Shown here: positions 11,271 through 23,759 of the stretch, piece after piece
How the letters are laid out: each line of letters begins with the position of its first letter
How positions within the stretch are numbered: the first letter of the stretch is position 1
Assembly: GCA_963971305.1 (NCBI GenBank)
Contig: OZ020303.1
Coordinates: 15,745,184 to 15,809,183, forward strand
DNA from: Arcuatula senhousia
Lineage: Eukaryota; Mollusca; Bivalvia; Mytilida; Mytilidae
Reading direction: 5' to 3'
Length of the DNA: 64,000 nt
Notes under the pieces: model-generated
The model's database searches: none
Told to the model about the DNA's origin: nothing
The model's input: the letters and a program-made list of their open reading frames with translations, nothing else
Program-made: the position numbers and the translations under genes

Positions 11271-12486
11271 AATGTAGAATGGATTATTTTATTAAGATAT
11301 TAGAAATAAGACGAAAGAAAAATGAAGAAAGGAAAGAGGAACAAAGATATATGCATTTTGTTTGAATGATTCTTCAGAATTGAAATAACCCGTATTGGCA
11401 TTATACAAATTATAGAATAAGAGATGAGGAATACAAAATTAATAAAATGTAATTTAAGATATAAAATATGAAAAATAAAATATAGAATTGTCAAAATAGA
11501 ATAGAGAAATTGTAAAATAAGAAATAAAGAATATAAAATAAATGAAACAGAAAATAAGAATTTAAAATATAAAATTTTTGAAGGTGGCGGAGATTACCTT
11601 CCATAATAAACCACAAAACGAGAAGAAAAATAGTAAATTTGTTATATGGTGACAAAATAAATTTAAGACTAACATGCGCCAAGAAGTTACATTATTTAAA
11701 AAAAACAACTGAAAAACAACTGACGTTTATAAATGAAACATCGCAATATAGTTTTGAAGCATTATCGCACAGTGCATTATCGGTCTTCCAATGTGATAAT
11801 GGTCAAGACCCCCAGAGCCTATGCTGCCATGCTATACATTGTTTGGATGAAACAAATGAAGACAGATTGTTGCAATAGAATGTAGAATGGATTATTTTAT
11901 TAAGATATTAGAAATAAGACGAAAGAAAAATGAAGAAAGGAAAGAGGAACAAAGATATATGCATTTTGTTTGAATGATTCTTCAGAATTGAAATAACCCG
12001 TATTGGCATTATACAAATTATAGAATAAGAGATGAGGAATACAAAATTAATAAAATGTAATTTAAGATATAAAATATGAAAAATAAAATATAGAATTGTC
12101 AAAATAGAATAGAGAAATTGTAAAATAAGAAATAAAGAATATAAAATAAATGAAACAGAAAATAAGAATTTAAAATATAAAATTTTTGAAGGTGGCGGAG
12201 ATTACCTTCCATAATAAACCACAAAACGAGAAGAAAAATAGTAAATTTGTTATATGGTGACAAAATAAATTTAAGACTAACATGCGCCAAGAAGTTACAT
12301 TATTTAAAAAAAACAACTGAAAAACAACTGACGTTTATAAATGAAACATCGCAATATAGTTTTGAAGCATTATCGCACAGTGCATTATCGGTCTTCCAAT
12401 GTGATAATGGTCAAGACCCCCAGAGCCTATGCTGCCATGCTATACATTGTTTGGATGAAACAAATGAAGACAGATTGTTGCAATAG
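11271..12486. repeat. 608-bp tandem duplication, apparently exact
   Basis: Units 11271-11878 and 11879-12486 read the same throughout as far as I compared them. Each holds the terminal part of the long-inverted-repeat element (ending GAGATTACCTTCCATA), the ATAAAC flank and about 270 bp of flanking DNA ending GTTGCAATAG. Both junctions carry AATAG, consistent with microhomology. The open frames of 63, 64 and 79 codons that appear twice are copies of each other and have no recognised domain. Confidence 0.85.
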
Positions 12487-15400
12487 TATGGAAGGTAATC
12501 TCCGCCACCTTCAAAAATTTTATATTTTAAATTCTTTTTTTCTGTTTCATTTATTTTATATTCTTTATTTCTTATCTTACATTTTCTCTATTCTATTTTG
12601 ACAATTCTATATTTTATATTTCATATTTTATATCTTAAATTACATTTTATTAATTTTGTATTCCTCATCTCTTATTCTATAATTTGTATAATGCCAATGC
12701 GGGTATTCTGTATTTTACATTTCAATTCTGAATAATCACTCAAACAAAATGCATTTATCTTTGTTACTCTTTCCTTTCTTCATTATTCTTTCGTCTTATT
12801 TCTAATATTTTAATAAAAAAATAATCCATTCTACATTCTATTCGTTCATGCAACCTACAAACATTTCTATTTCTCGCTTTTCAACATTTTGTTTCTTTAT
12901 TTGATATATTCATATTGATGACCATTGATGCATTGTAACAGGTGGCGGATTTTACGCATTTGTTAAATTTGTTAAATTATGACGACAGATGGTGCTGTTA
13001 ACATAAAATGCTGACACGGATCGAGTTACTGCGTTGTGAAACAAGAGGATATAAGGGACTAATTTATTGAGAGCTATAGGTTTATGGGATCGGATGTCCA
13101 TGCATGGGACCCCTTCCCAACAAAAAGGTAATAGGAGTCTGAGGTGTCTGAAAATCGCTATAAGAGCATACCGTTTGTCAAATCTGCCCCAAATTTTTTA
13201 TTTGAGGTAACAATTAAGACAAATTACAGTCGACCAACCTGTTACTCCCCGCTTCAAATCTCCTCCCTCTATACGACATGTCTAAACCCCCCAATCATTA
13301 GAGGTGACCAAGAATTCCGCACCAGAGTTGGCCAGTTGGTAATAAATTCATTAAATGAGTAAATTTATGTAACCAATCTGTGTTTCACTTCATCGATTGT
13401 CAAATCATTTCGACCCACTGACCGAATGGAAAAGAGTAACTTACCAGTCATACCCTTATTTGATTCGTGCGTGTATGTGTTGGTGTTTAACGCCCTTTAT
13501 CGACGCACCTGGGCCATGTAGGGCGGTCATTTTAATGGTGGAGGAAACCGGAGTACCCGGAGGAAACCACCGACCTTGCTTTAGTTGATTAGTTTAAACG
13601 TATTCATATAATCATATATTTCAGATTGGAAAACAAGCTTATTGCTTCTATTAATCTCTCTCCAGTTTGCAGTTTGCGAGTGTGCCTTTGTAGCGGCTAT
13701 CATTTAAACTACTGTTATCGAACTGCAGTGAGTGCGTTGGTGTTTTACGCCCTCGCAACACTATATTATAGGTTAATTACTGTGGATTCATTTATTTTCG
13801 TGGGTATCAATTTTCGTAGTTTATCCAACAAGGACATTTCATTGAATTCTTAATTTCGTGGTTTGTTCGTGTTGCTCATAGGAATCAATGTAAAAAGAAC
13901 AGATCGTTGGATTCTTATTTTCGTGGAAGGCGATGAACATGAAAGGATGATACAAGAGTTAACACTAAAGTATGTCTCGCTTACCGGTACCACCAGAAAC
14001 AATAAATTGCTTTCTTACTTCCACTATATTTCGCAGTTATTAGGATTTTCAGTTTCTCAGATCAAAAGGTGTTTATAGAACTTAAACATTTCTAATATAT
14101 GCAATAAAATAATCAAAGTCACTCAACCAGAAAATCAAGGTCAAAAGATGGGGATGCAACTGTGCTAAGCTACTACTAGGGCATATGCATACCGAGTTTC
14201 ATTAATCTTGGACCTATAGTTCTTGAGATATGGAGGTGCTCATAAAACCTTACCCAAAAATTTGACACCGCCGCCGGTAAAGTAACACCTATATAATGTC
14301 CTGCTCTGCTTCGAAGGTAAGGCGAAAATGAACATGAAATGATAAAGATGATGATGATATAAAACAAAGGAAATGGCAAATTTGAAGAACTATTTATCTG
14401 AGGCTTGTCAGTAAAAGTTACCTAAAGAGGTAACTCTGATTTTCCCATAGATCAACTGGGGTGTGTGACACTGACATGCAAGTAGTTCAATATCACCAGA
14501 ACATTATACAAAAAGCCTGACTGGCCAGAAATAATAACTTACTTACATGTACTAACAACCCTAAAGTGAAACTTTACGATAATAATTAAACATCCGTACA
14601 AATAAATGTTGAGAGGGAACATTAAATCATAACGTGACAAACCAAATCTGGTATAATATGGCATTTTTAATGCTAACTCAAGTTGATTGCTTAAGACCTG
14701 TCGGACTCCTACTTCCTGTTAGGATCTGAGCCGATATGAAAAATTTCGGCAAGTAACATGATAATCAATTGAAATTTGACCGGCAGATTTGACAAACGGT
14801 ATGCTCTTATAGCGATTTTCAGACACCCCAGACTCCTATTACCTTTTTGTTGGGAAGGGGTCCCATGCATGGACATCCGATCCCATAAACATATAGCTCT
14901 CAATAAATTAGTCCTTTATATCATCACAAACTGTGCCTCGTCGATTAAAATTTCGTTTCAATTTTGTTTCACAACGCAGTAACTCGATCCGTGTCAGCAT
15001 TATTATGTTAACAGCGCCATCTGTCGTCATAATTTAACAAATTTAACAAATGACCTGTTACAATGCCATGAATGCATCAATATGAATATATCAAAGAAAC
15101 AAAATGTAGAAAAGCGAGAAATAGAAATGTTTGTAGGTTGCATGAACGAATAGAATGTAGAATGGATTATTTTTTATTAAAATATTAGAAATAAGACGAA
15201 AGAATAATGAAGAAAGGAAAGAGGAAGAAAGATAAATGCATTTTGTTTGAGTGATTATTCAGAATTGAAATGTAAAATACAGAATACCCGCATTGGCATT
15301 ATACAAATTATAGAATAAGAGATGAGGAATACAAAATTAATAAAATGTAATTTAAGATATAAAATATGAAATATAAAATATAGACTGTCAAAATGGAATA

Positions 15401-15501
15401 GAGAAAATGTAAAATAAGAAATAAAGAATATAAAATAAATGAAACAGAAAATAAGAATTTAAAATATAAAATTTTGAAGGTGGCGGAGATTACCTTCCAT
15501 A
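12487..15501 (+). mobile_element. Long-terminal-inverted-repeat element, copy 2
   Basis: It is about 3.0 kb, from TATGGAAGG at 12487 to CCTTCCATA at 15501, in the opposite orientation to copy 1. Inverted ends: 12487 to about 13180 pairs with about 14770 to 15501. The AT-rich arm lies outermost, then the GACGACAGATGG segment. The right arm lacks the short TGCGTAAAATCCGCC piece near 15050. The core (13185-14770) includes the widespread bivalve motif GAGGAAACCGGAGTACCCGG (near 13543) and, on the minus strand, the AGCAGAGCGGGACA repeat also seen at 57304. No transposase-like ORF is seen. No matching target duplication was found; the left edge abuts the 608-bp duplication, so one side may have been lost. 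Confidence 0.7.
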
Positions 15502-15615
15502 TATTTGATGTTGTTTAATCCTATGTTTAGTCAATTTCTGTTTAGTGTTAAAATTAAGCCAATCCTATGCGTGTCCGCAGAAACCATTTTAAAAGGTTTC
15601 GTGTTTATTACAACA

Positions 15616-17745
15616 ATTTAGCCGTGTTGAATTAATCCAGAACAATGGTAATGCGAACATTATCCACCCGGTCCCTTCAGAATTCCGACATATTCCTCTA
15701 AGTTGTTATTAAGAAGTGCAATGCTACATCGAAAATTAAGGTCACGTGACAGGGACCGCTGGTTTGGTTAATACAGACAGTCGCTTGTCATGGACGGGAA
15801 GACTCATAATCTGAAAAAGTCATTGTAGAGGTGTCTATCAATAGTTTCCACTATTTTTAAAGTGCCTTACTAAAACGAACTTTAGGGCTAGCTTGGAGTC
15901 TGTAAGTTGTAAAATACCCAGTTTTATAAAATTTCATCTCGGTGTTGTCCATTGGAATTACATTATATAGCTTTGCAGTTCTCAAAGTTGATAACCATTT
16001 TTTATTCAATATATTCAGTATTAATCGTACTGAATGACATTTGATTTTTTGCAAAATTAAGTACTTATAAATAAGTATCACGTCTCTGCAAACCTACTTA
16101 AAGGTACATGTATATTTCCAGTCGCTCAGTACTATATATAAGAGCTTACTATTAGTCCTAAATTCAACAATGAAATATCTTCCTACCGTTTGTAGAAACT
16201 ACTAGACATTGAGTAAACACAGAAACAGGAAGTTATTTTACAAATCAATTTATATACTAATATTTTCTTCCGATTTTAAAGTCGATAAATAAATAAAGTC
16301 ATTACAGCATAAAAAAAAAACTATATTTAAATGACACGGGGTTTGTAATAGACATAAGTTAAGGACCGCTGCAATGCTGTAATTTTTTTCGTAAGTGAAA
16401 TGCACTACATATTTTAAAAAATCGCTCACAAGGGTTTTTTTTAATAAAAAAGACTGGGATGTAAAACAAATATATCTATTTTTTTTTTAAAGAAATTATG
16501 GGAGGGATCATTTTTTCTACAAATGTTACCAGAGATCGAAGTTTTCAAATGTCCCCTTTTACAGAGGCTTAGACCTTGGAACATGCAAAATAGATATTAC
16601 CATGATTTCCCATATAGAATTAAATATATTGCAAATAGAGAGATACTGTTGTTTGTTTGCATGTTTTTGAAGCTGTACAAAGTAATACAAAGAACATTGT
16701 CCATTCTTTCCTTACTTTCATTTAAGACAAAAGAAGACCAAAAAAATCTTATTTAGAGTCGGTGTGACTACAATTACATTCATAAGCTTGATAGGTCTTA
16801 TCGCCGACTTATACATTGAAGACAAGGCTCCTGGGACCATATAATACAACACAAGAATCATTTTCACATCAGAAGTAAACAAAGTTCATTGTTTAACAAG
16901 GTGTACATGAAACACTTTGGGACAACAAATATAAAATTGCCAACTTACAGTGTCTGGCAGCAGATCAACTTTTAACTGTTATCATTGGAAATAAGTTAAA
17001 TTCAAGTGAATATATGCGATATTTAGATAGTTGAAGATCATTCGTTGAATGGTGAAAATCGGCAAGAAAAAAACGCAGGATTTACAATTTATAAATTTTA
17101 TTACAGTCTTACAGCATTTTTGAAAAAAATATTGAAACTAGTGCATGGAAGAAAACTTTACCAGTTCTTCCATGAGACAAATAGTATCTGCAATATTTTA
17201 AAAAAGGCACAAGATCATTGTTGGGGTGTTCACCAGGCCACCCCTTCTCATTGCAGATGGTAATTAATATATTTAAAGTACCCCTTTATGTGACCCATCG
17301 TGGTTTTTTCCGGCTTGTCCTAAAGTGGACTTTGTATTGTCGACCAAGATTGTGACTCAAACAGGAAAACAATTACAGTAACCATAAACAACTACGAAAT
17401 TGTTCACGTCAATCTAAAATGTAACAGTTCTGGTAACTCTATTGAATACTTTCCTGAAAAACTTTACATTCCCACAGCTAGGTTTTTTTTACCTTGTGTT
17501 AGGCCACTATTAAATGATACCCATTTATCAAAAAACTTTACATAGCTAAAAAGGAATCAATAGATACCGTAATTCTCTCTCTATGTATATATCAGTGATA
17601 AGTGTATCACATAAGCAATTTAAAACTTCACTAACCTGTATAAAATGTGTGACCATTGTCATAGGGGTGATGGTCAGTTAAAGGGTCATTAGAACTTATA
17701 ACAAGGAAGTGTTTATGTTTAACCCACGAGCTTGATGGTTATTCA
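15616..17745 (+). repeat. Segmental duplication, unit 1 (about 2.1 kb)
   Basis: It runs from TTTAGCCGTGTTGAATTAATCC to the stretch containing AACAAGGAAGTGTTTATG and ACCCACGAGCTTGATGG. The same order of sequence occurs in 17746-23030 with roughly a tenth of bases changed (my estimate by eye). This unit lacks five insertions present in unit 2, so it shows their empty sites. No gene is recognised; its short ORFs are interrupted in the other unit. Confidence 0.75.
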
Positions 17746-17979
17746 GTTTTTAGCCGTGTTGAATTAATCCAGAACAATGGTAAAGCGAGCATTATCCACC
17801 CGGTCCCTTCAGAATTCCGACATATTCTTCTAGAAGTGCAATGCTACATCGAAAATTAAAGTCACATGACAGGGACCTCTGCTTTGGTAAACACCAAACA
17901 GTCCTGTATCATGGGAGGGAAGACTCATAATCTTAAAAAGTCATGGTAGAGGTATCTATCAATAGTTTCCACTATTTTT

Positions 17980-18935
17980 ATACGACCGCAAAAAATTTGC
18001 GGACGTATAATGGTATGATGCTGTCGTCGTTGTCGTCGTCGTTGTCGTTGTCGTCGTCTGGGGACATTTGGTTTCCGTGCCATAACTTGAGTAAATATTG
18101 ACCAATTGTTATGAAATTTTTATATGATGTTTGTAACCACTAGAGGAAGGTTCCTATTGTATTTGGGGTTGGTGGTCCCTACCGTTTCAGAAAAAAGGGC
18201 CAAAAGGGGCTAATACGGGTGTATTGACAAAACTGTTGTAGAATGTTTATTATTCATTTGATTTTGAAAATTCTTTTTTTATTGAATTCCTTATTAAATT
18301 CTGTCAACAAAATGTCTAAATGGTTTTGATGTATATTGAACCGTTACATTGCTACAGGGGGCCAAAGACGGGCCACACCCAAAAAATCAACTTTTTTATT
18401 TGTGGTCCGATTTTCAAAATCTTTTTTTCATTGGAATCCTTGTGAAAATCCCTGCCTGCATTTTTCAATCAGATTTGAAATATCTCTTTCTGTTTTTGAG
18501 ATATAAGGGGTCGAATGGGAAAAAAAAGCCATTTTTAAAAGTTGGTCAAGGCAAATGGTTTTACACAAGAAATTTAGCTGTAGTGGGCCAGCCAATTGTT
18601 ATGAAGTTTAAATATGATGATTATATACACTGAAGGAAGCTTTTTATTGCATTTTGTGGTCCTAACCTTTTTTTAAAAAAGGGCCAAAAGGGGCTTAATC
18701 GTGTCAAAAATGTCAATGAATATAGATTTTTTTTTTCTATTAAATGTTATTGTAAATATATATGTGTCAAATGTGCATTTTAAAGTCCACCATAGGTTGC
18801 ATGTGTAATAAAGCTTTGTAAGTCCACCATGGGCTGCATGTGACCAAAGCAATAGACTATCCATATTGGGCCTCCAATGTACAGGGTTAAACTAGTTGCG
18901 GTCCTATCATGCTGCGCTCGGCGTAGCTTTTTATT
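17980..18935 (+). mobile_element. GACCGC-family element, copy 1 (Helentron-like architecture)
   Basis: After a T-run the 5' end is ATACGACCGCAAAAAATTTG, whose inner part folds as a hairpin (CCGCAAA/TTTGCGG). A GTCGTCGTT-rich microsatellite follows at 18024-18060, then diverged tandem repeats. Near the 3' end the 5' arm recurs inverted (TTGCGGTCCTAT, 18896), then the hairpin GCTGCGCTCGGCGTAGC (18911-18927), then TTTTTATTT. Unit 1 of the segmental duplication has the empty site CCACTATTTTTAAAGTG near 15860, so both limits are supported. Its ORF of 94 codons is built from repeat sequence and has no domain. Confidence 0.75.
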
Positions 18936-19018
18936 TAAAGTGTCTTACTAAAATGAACTCCAGCGGCTGTTGTGCTAGGTTGGAGTCTGTAAGTTTCCAT
19001 ATTCAGGGTTGTAAAACA

Positions 19019-19188
19019 CAGGGGCGGATCCAGAAATTTAGGAAAGGGGGGTTCCACATACTGGGTTCTGTGTGCCAAAGGGGGGGTTCCAGACCAATTT
19101 TGCCGAAAATCTACAAAAAAAAATAAAATTTTCGGAGGAAAGGGGGGTTCCGTCCCCCCGAACTCCCCCCCCTCTGGATCCGCCACTG
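19019..19188. mobile_element. 170-bp MITE with CAGGGGCGGATCC ends
   Basis: The left end CAGGGGCGGATCCAG and the right end CTGGATCCGCCACTG are inverted, with GGGGGGTTCC repeats inside both. The flanks are TAAAACA and TAAAATA. Unit 1 has the uninterrupted site TTGTAAAATACCC near 15910. This end sequence is widespread in invertebrate MITEs, usually considered hAT-related; that assignment is family knowledge. Confidence 0.8.
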
Positions 19189-20169
19189 TAAAATACCTAG
19201 TTTTATAAGATGTTATCTCAGTGTTGTCCATTGGAATTCCATTAGATAGCTTTGCAGTTCTCAAAGTTGATAACCATACCTTTTTTATTCAATATATTCA
19301 GTATTAAGCGTACTGAAAGACATTTGATTTTTGCAACATTAAGTACTTATACATAAGTTTCACGTCTCTGCAGACCTACTTATAGATACATGTATATAGT
19401 TTCCAGTCAGTCAGTACTATATATAGGTCCTAAATTCAACAATGAGATATATTCCTACCGTTTGTAGAAACTAAACGTTGAGTGAACACAGAAACAGGAA
19501 GTTGTTTTACAAATCAATTTATACTCATATTTTCTTCCGATTTTAAAGTTGATAAATATATAAAGTCATTACATAATAAAAAATAACCTATATTTAAATG
19601 ACACGGGTTGTAATATATATTAAAAAAATATATATCTTTGTTTTTTTTTCAAAGAAATTATGGGAGGGGTCATTTTTTTCTACAAATGTTACCAGAGATC
19701 GAAGTTTTCATATGCCCCATTAACAGAGGCTTAGACCTTGGAACGGGCAAAATATATATTTTCATGCTTTCCCATTATATAGAATTCAATCTTTTGCAAA
19801 TAAAGAGAGAGGTTGACCTTTTAAAGCTCTATACAAAGACCTTTGTCTATTCTTTCATTAATTTCATTTAAGACAAAACAAGACACAAAATATTTTTTAG
19901 AGTTGGGGTAATACAATTACAATGTACATTGATAAGCTCTATATAGCTTATTGCCGACTAATACGTTGAAGACAATGTGCGTGGTTGAGGCGTCTGTGAC
20001 CATATAATATAACACTGAAATCTTTTCATATCAGAAGTAAACAAAGTTTATGGTTTAATAAGGTGTATTTGAACTTGTGACACTTTTGGACAACAAATAT
20101 AAAATTGTTGGCTTTCAGTGTCTGGCAGCAGATCGACTTTTAACGGTTATCATCGGAAATAAGTTTGCT

Positions 20170-20565
20170 TTATTATATCCCTTTTAATTTAAAAGGGATA
20201 TATTGTGACGTGTTTAATATACTTCTCTTATACAAAAGCTTTTACGTAGTGTAAAATTCTTTCTCTAATTTTCGTCCGATTTATCAACCTCTCAACCAGT
20301 TGTGAAAAAATATTTCTCACATCTAGAGAGAAATTTGTTCTCAGCGCAATCGCACGTGCAATTGACTAGCGACCTTTTGCAATTTCTTACCTGTAAACAT
20401 TAGAGAAAAACCTTCTACAACTTAATTCTCGATGATTATGGAATTTCTAACATCTCGAGAAATAAATTTGATATTTTAATCGCTCGGCAAGCCTCGCCAT
20501 TAAAATAATCAAATTTATTTCTCTCGATGTTAGAAATTCCATAATCAACTCGATCGCGTTTATGA
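20170..20565. mobile_element. Insertion of about 390 bp with a strong internal hairpin
   Basis: This sequence is absent from unit 1, where ATCATTGGAAATAAGTT near 16985 leads to other sequence. It starts near a TATCCC(TTTTAATTTAAAA)GGGATA palindrome at 20176. Positions 20434-20546 form a long stem: GATTATGGAATTTCTAACAT pairs with its reverse complement, then CGAGAAATAAATTTGAT pairs on, around a GGCAAGCCTCGCC loop region. No coding content. Confidence 0.6.
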
Positions 20566-20734
20566 ACGTTATTACAGTCTTACACTATTTTTGAAAAATA
20601 TTGAAGCGAGTGCATGGGAGAAAATTACAGTTCTACCATGTGACAAATAGTATCTGCAATACTTTAAATGGCACAAAATCATTGTTGGTGTGTAAAAAAA
20701 TATCAGGCCACCCCTTCTCATTGCTGATGGCAAT

Positions 20735-21842
20735 TCAGTCCGAAAACCGGTGGTATTTAAACAATAGAATGTGAGCTCTTCATCGGAAAAGATAGGAAAG
20801 TCAATTCGAATGTGTATCTTGGTTGTCAAGTGAATCAAAAGTTCTTTTTAGTACAAAATTTCTTCCAATTTTAAGTTATGCTGATAAAATAAACTTTTTT
20901 GAATTAAAAAGAGTTTTTAAAAGAAACAAATTCCATTTTAATGCATGTTATTATGTGGATATTTATGAAATGCATACGGTGCAAACTGAAATGGATCGCA
21001 CAACTTTAACTTTTATATAAAAAATTGAAAAAAATCACACTATTTGTTTAAATGTATATCTTCCCATCTGCAAATTTTCAGACATGTACTGCAAGAGGTA
21101 AAGCCAAAATAAAATTAAGAAAAAGACCTATTTTTAGTAGTCCGTCTTGACAACCTTCTTTTTAAAAGTACACGATTTACCTGTTGAATTCGATTATGTC
21201 ATAGAACATGTTTACCTTTTTGACCGGTATCCGTAAATGATCGTAAATTGGGATCAACAGTATCTGAGTATGTGAATTTGCATTGTATTGGAGTAAATGT
21301 CCAATTCAATATTCAGTCATCCGTTTTAAAAATAGGAATGCCTCCCATTTATCATGTTTATAATTTATTAAAGATAGAACTTGGTTGTGTCCCTTGAAAG
21401 TTTTTCATAGTTACACATTGAATTCAAATGGATCGTTATATGATAACAGTAAAATATAATTTTCAAACTAATATCTGTCGAAAGAAAAGGTAATAACCTA
21501 ATATCCCCACAAGTTTCGAAAATGTACTGCAGGTATTACGCCTTGTGTGATTTTCTAAAGGTTGAGTTGACATTTTAATTTTTTCCAACGACCAATAAGT
21601 TTCACTCGATTTGTTAAAATATGCACTTTTGTTGACCTTATAAACAACTGTTTACGCAACAGAAAAGATTCGTTAATAACATAACATGTCCAACATATAT
21701 GATAGTAGTCAAATCCATGCGTAATAAATGAAAATTGAAGATTGTTTATTTGCCGTCGCCATCGTTGTTGTCATCGTTAAAAATTTAAAAACACATTAGC
21801 TGTTTTCTGCAGGGGAGATAATTGAATACCACTAGATATTAG
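20735..21842. other. 1.1-kb stretch present only in duplication unit 2
   Basis: Unit 1 passes directly from CATTGCAGATGGTAATTAATA to the TTTAAAGTACCCC stretch, whereas unit 2 has about 1.1 kb between. I see no clean inverted ends, no target duplication and no recognisable coding region; the 65- and 88-codon frames have no domain. It may be an insertion here or a deletion in unit 1. Confidence 0.5.
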
Positions 21843-21980
21843 ACTGAATTAATATATTTGAAGTACCCCTTTACGTGACCCATCGTGGTTTTTTTCTGGC
21901 TTGCCCTAAAGTGGACTTATGTATTGTCGACCAAGATTGTGAATCAAACAGGAAAACAATTACAGTAACCATAAAAAACA

Positions 21981-22612
21981 AGTAATACTTTGAGCGAGCT
22001 CACAAAAGGATACCCCCGCTTCATATTGGACTCAAATCTCAAGTCCAATTATCTCCCCTGAATGATGTCAGAGTGCAATGAAAATTCGTCATGCACATCT
22101 ACATATGATGTACTTCCTTCATGTAAAGTTTCATCAAAATCCATTAAGCGGTTTAGGAGGAGTTGCGCTTACGGGGTCTCCCATTGAATAATGTATTTAA
22201 AAAGTCTAAGTCTAATTATCTCCCCTGAACGATGTCAGAGTGCAATGAAAATTCTTCATGCACATCCACATGTGATGTACTTCATTCATGTAAAGTTTCA
22301 TCAAAATCCATCAAGCGGTTAAGGAGGAGTTGCGCTTACGGGGTCTTCCTTTGAATAATGTATTTAAAAAGTCTCAGTCCAATTATCTCCCCTGAATGAT
22401 GTCAGAGTGCAATGAAAATTCTTCATGCACATCTACATATGATGTACTTCCTCCATATTAAGTTTCAGCAAAATCCTTCAAGCGGTTTAGGAGGAGAAGC
22501 GCTTACAAGTTATGTGGACAGACGGACGGACAGACGGACAGACGGACAGACAGACAGACAGGGTGTTTCCTATATACCCCCCCCAAACTTTGTTTGCGGG
22601 GGGGTATAAAAA
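21981..22612 (-). mobile_element. GGATACCCCCGC-family element with 3 tandem units and GACGGACA microsatellite
   Basis: Read on the minus strand it starts after a T-run with a hairpin of ATACCCCCCCGCAAAC and GTTTGGGGGGGGTAT (22573-22607). The (GTCTGTCC)n microsatellite follows (22514-22560), then three tandem units of about 175 bp marked by AATTATCTCCCCTGAATGATG (starting about 22047, 22213 and 22381 on the plus strand). The 5' arm recurs inverted (GCGGGGGTAT, near 22010), then the hairpin TGAGCTCGCTCA (21990-22002), then a T-run. Unit 1 shows the empty site ACCATAAACAACTACGAAATTG near 17380. Confidence 0.75.
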
Positions 22613-23030
22613 CAACGAAATTGTTCTAGTAAATCTAAAATTTAACAGTTCTGGTAACTATATTCAAGACAGCTCTATTGAATACTTTCCCGAAAAACTT
22701 TACATTCCTATGGTTGGGCTTTTTGTGACCTTGTGGTACTTAGGCCACTATTAAATGATACCCATTTATCAAAAAACTTTACATGATAGCTTAAAGGCTT
22801 TTAGCTATGTACAGTTTTTTGATATATGGGTATTTAAGGTATCAATAGATATTGTAACTTTAAAACCATGATTCTCTAAATATTTCAATGATAAGTGAAT
22901 CACATTGTTAATTTAAAACTTCACTAACCTGTATAAAATGTGTGACCATTGTCATAGGGGTGATGGTCAGTTAAAGGGTCATTAAAATTCATAACAAGGA
23001 AGTGTTTATGTTAAACCCACGAACTTGACA

Positions 23031-23759
23031 ACTTTATTTCTTAAACAAAGAGTGATTTAACCATAAAATAATTATTCTACACATCTTGGTCATTAAAAAC
23101 AATATCTGGTACAAATAAAAAAACTGTCGAAAATATGCAAATTGTAATCCTGAGCTAGTGTAACGTAGAGGTCAAATTACAAGTGCTATGTAGCTTTCCT
23201 TCTTTCGACTCTCAATATTATGCCAATTTAATAATATAGTTTTAAAAATTGGCAATTTTTGAAATTAGAAGTACATGTGTATATTTTTTTCTTAAACTAG
23301 CAAAATAAAATACTAAAAATGTTTATAAATATACATTTTAAAACCACTTACCATTTAAACAACTGACATCACTTGGTCACTTCTCCTCTGTGTCAATCAG
23401 GAAGTGTTGAAGGCATGTGAACTTTTATAATAATATACTTAATAAATCGAACATTTACTTTTAATTGAATTCGATAGATTTTGTTACCCAACCGTGCATA
23501 CGAATATCCTTTGAAATTTTAAGGTGTTTAAATGGTGAAAACTGATAGTCATTCGTATTTTTTTTATCTTTTGGTTAAAAATCCATTTAAAAAGTACAAG
23601 TTTATCCCGGATGCATGATCCATCTGATTAAATCTTATTCTGATTTCCCTAAAATATCAATGTTATATGATATGAAACAATTCGGATAATTAATTACCGT
23701 AATTTCGTTTAAAGTTATGATCAAGGGGAACACAGGATAGGAACATTTGCTCCTCCGCC
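23031..23759. other. No gene seen
   Basis: AT-rich sequence with no exon, RNA gene or repeat boundary that I can support. Confidence 0.35.

Larger units (their letters stand above)
5412..11605 (-). mobile_element. Long-terminal-inverted-repeat element, copy 1 (with later insertions)
   Basis: The termini are TATGGAAGGTAATCTCCGCC at 5412 and its reverse complement ending at 11605. The six bases ATAAAC lie directly outside both ends (5406-5411 and 11606-11611), as a target-site duplication would. The inverted ends are long: an AT-rich segment of about 440 bp bounded by TCCGCCACC and GGTGGCGGA, then a segment with GACGACAGATGGCGCTG and CATGCATGGGACCCC. Together they give roughly 0.7 kb of inverted terminal sequence. 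The interior (about 9547-10790) has no convincing ORF; short frames there also occur in the other copy but encode no recognisable domain. Relative to copy 2 at 12487-15501, this copy has an extra 571-bp element (5974-6544), an extra 2.45 kb (7094-9546) and a local duplication near 10790-10885. It is probably non-autonomous; the family is not identified. Confidence 0.7.
17746..23030 (+). repeat. Segmental duplication, unit 2 (expanded by insertions)
   Basis: Direct repeat of unit 1. It is longer because of insertions at about 17980-18935, 19019-19188, 20175-20560, 20735-21842 and 21981-22612. After each insertion the alignment to unit 1 resumes, for example AAAGTGCCTTACTAAAA of unit 1 corresponds to AAAGTGTCTTACTAAAA at 18937. 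Confidence 0.75.

Noticed and set aside
10083..13853. Pairs of similar 60-80-codon ORFs on opposite strands (10083-10298 with 13626-13853, and 9826-10065 with 13863-14078)
   Set aside because: They are similar only because they lie in the two copies of an inverted-repeat element. They show no domain, and indels between the copies change the frames.
18349..18633. 94-codon ORF with a hydrophobic stretch
   Set aside because: It lies inside the GACCGC-family element, follows its tandem repeats, and is not preserved in the copy at 51943-53046.
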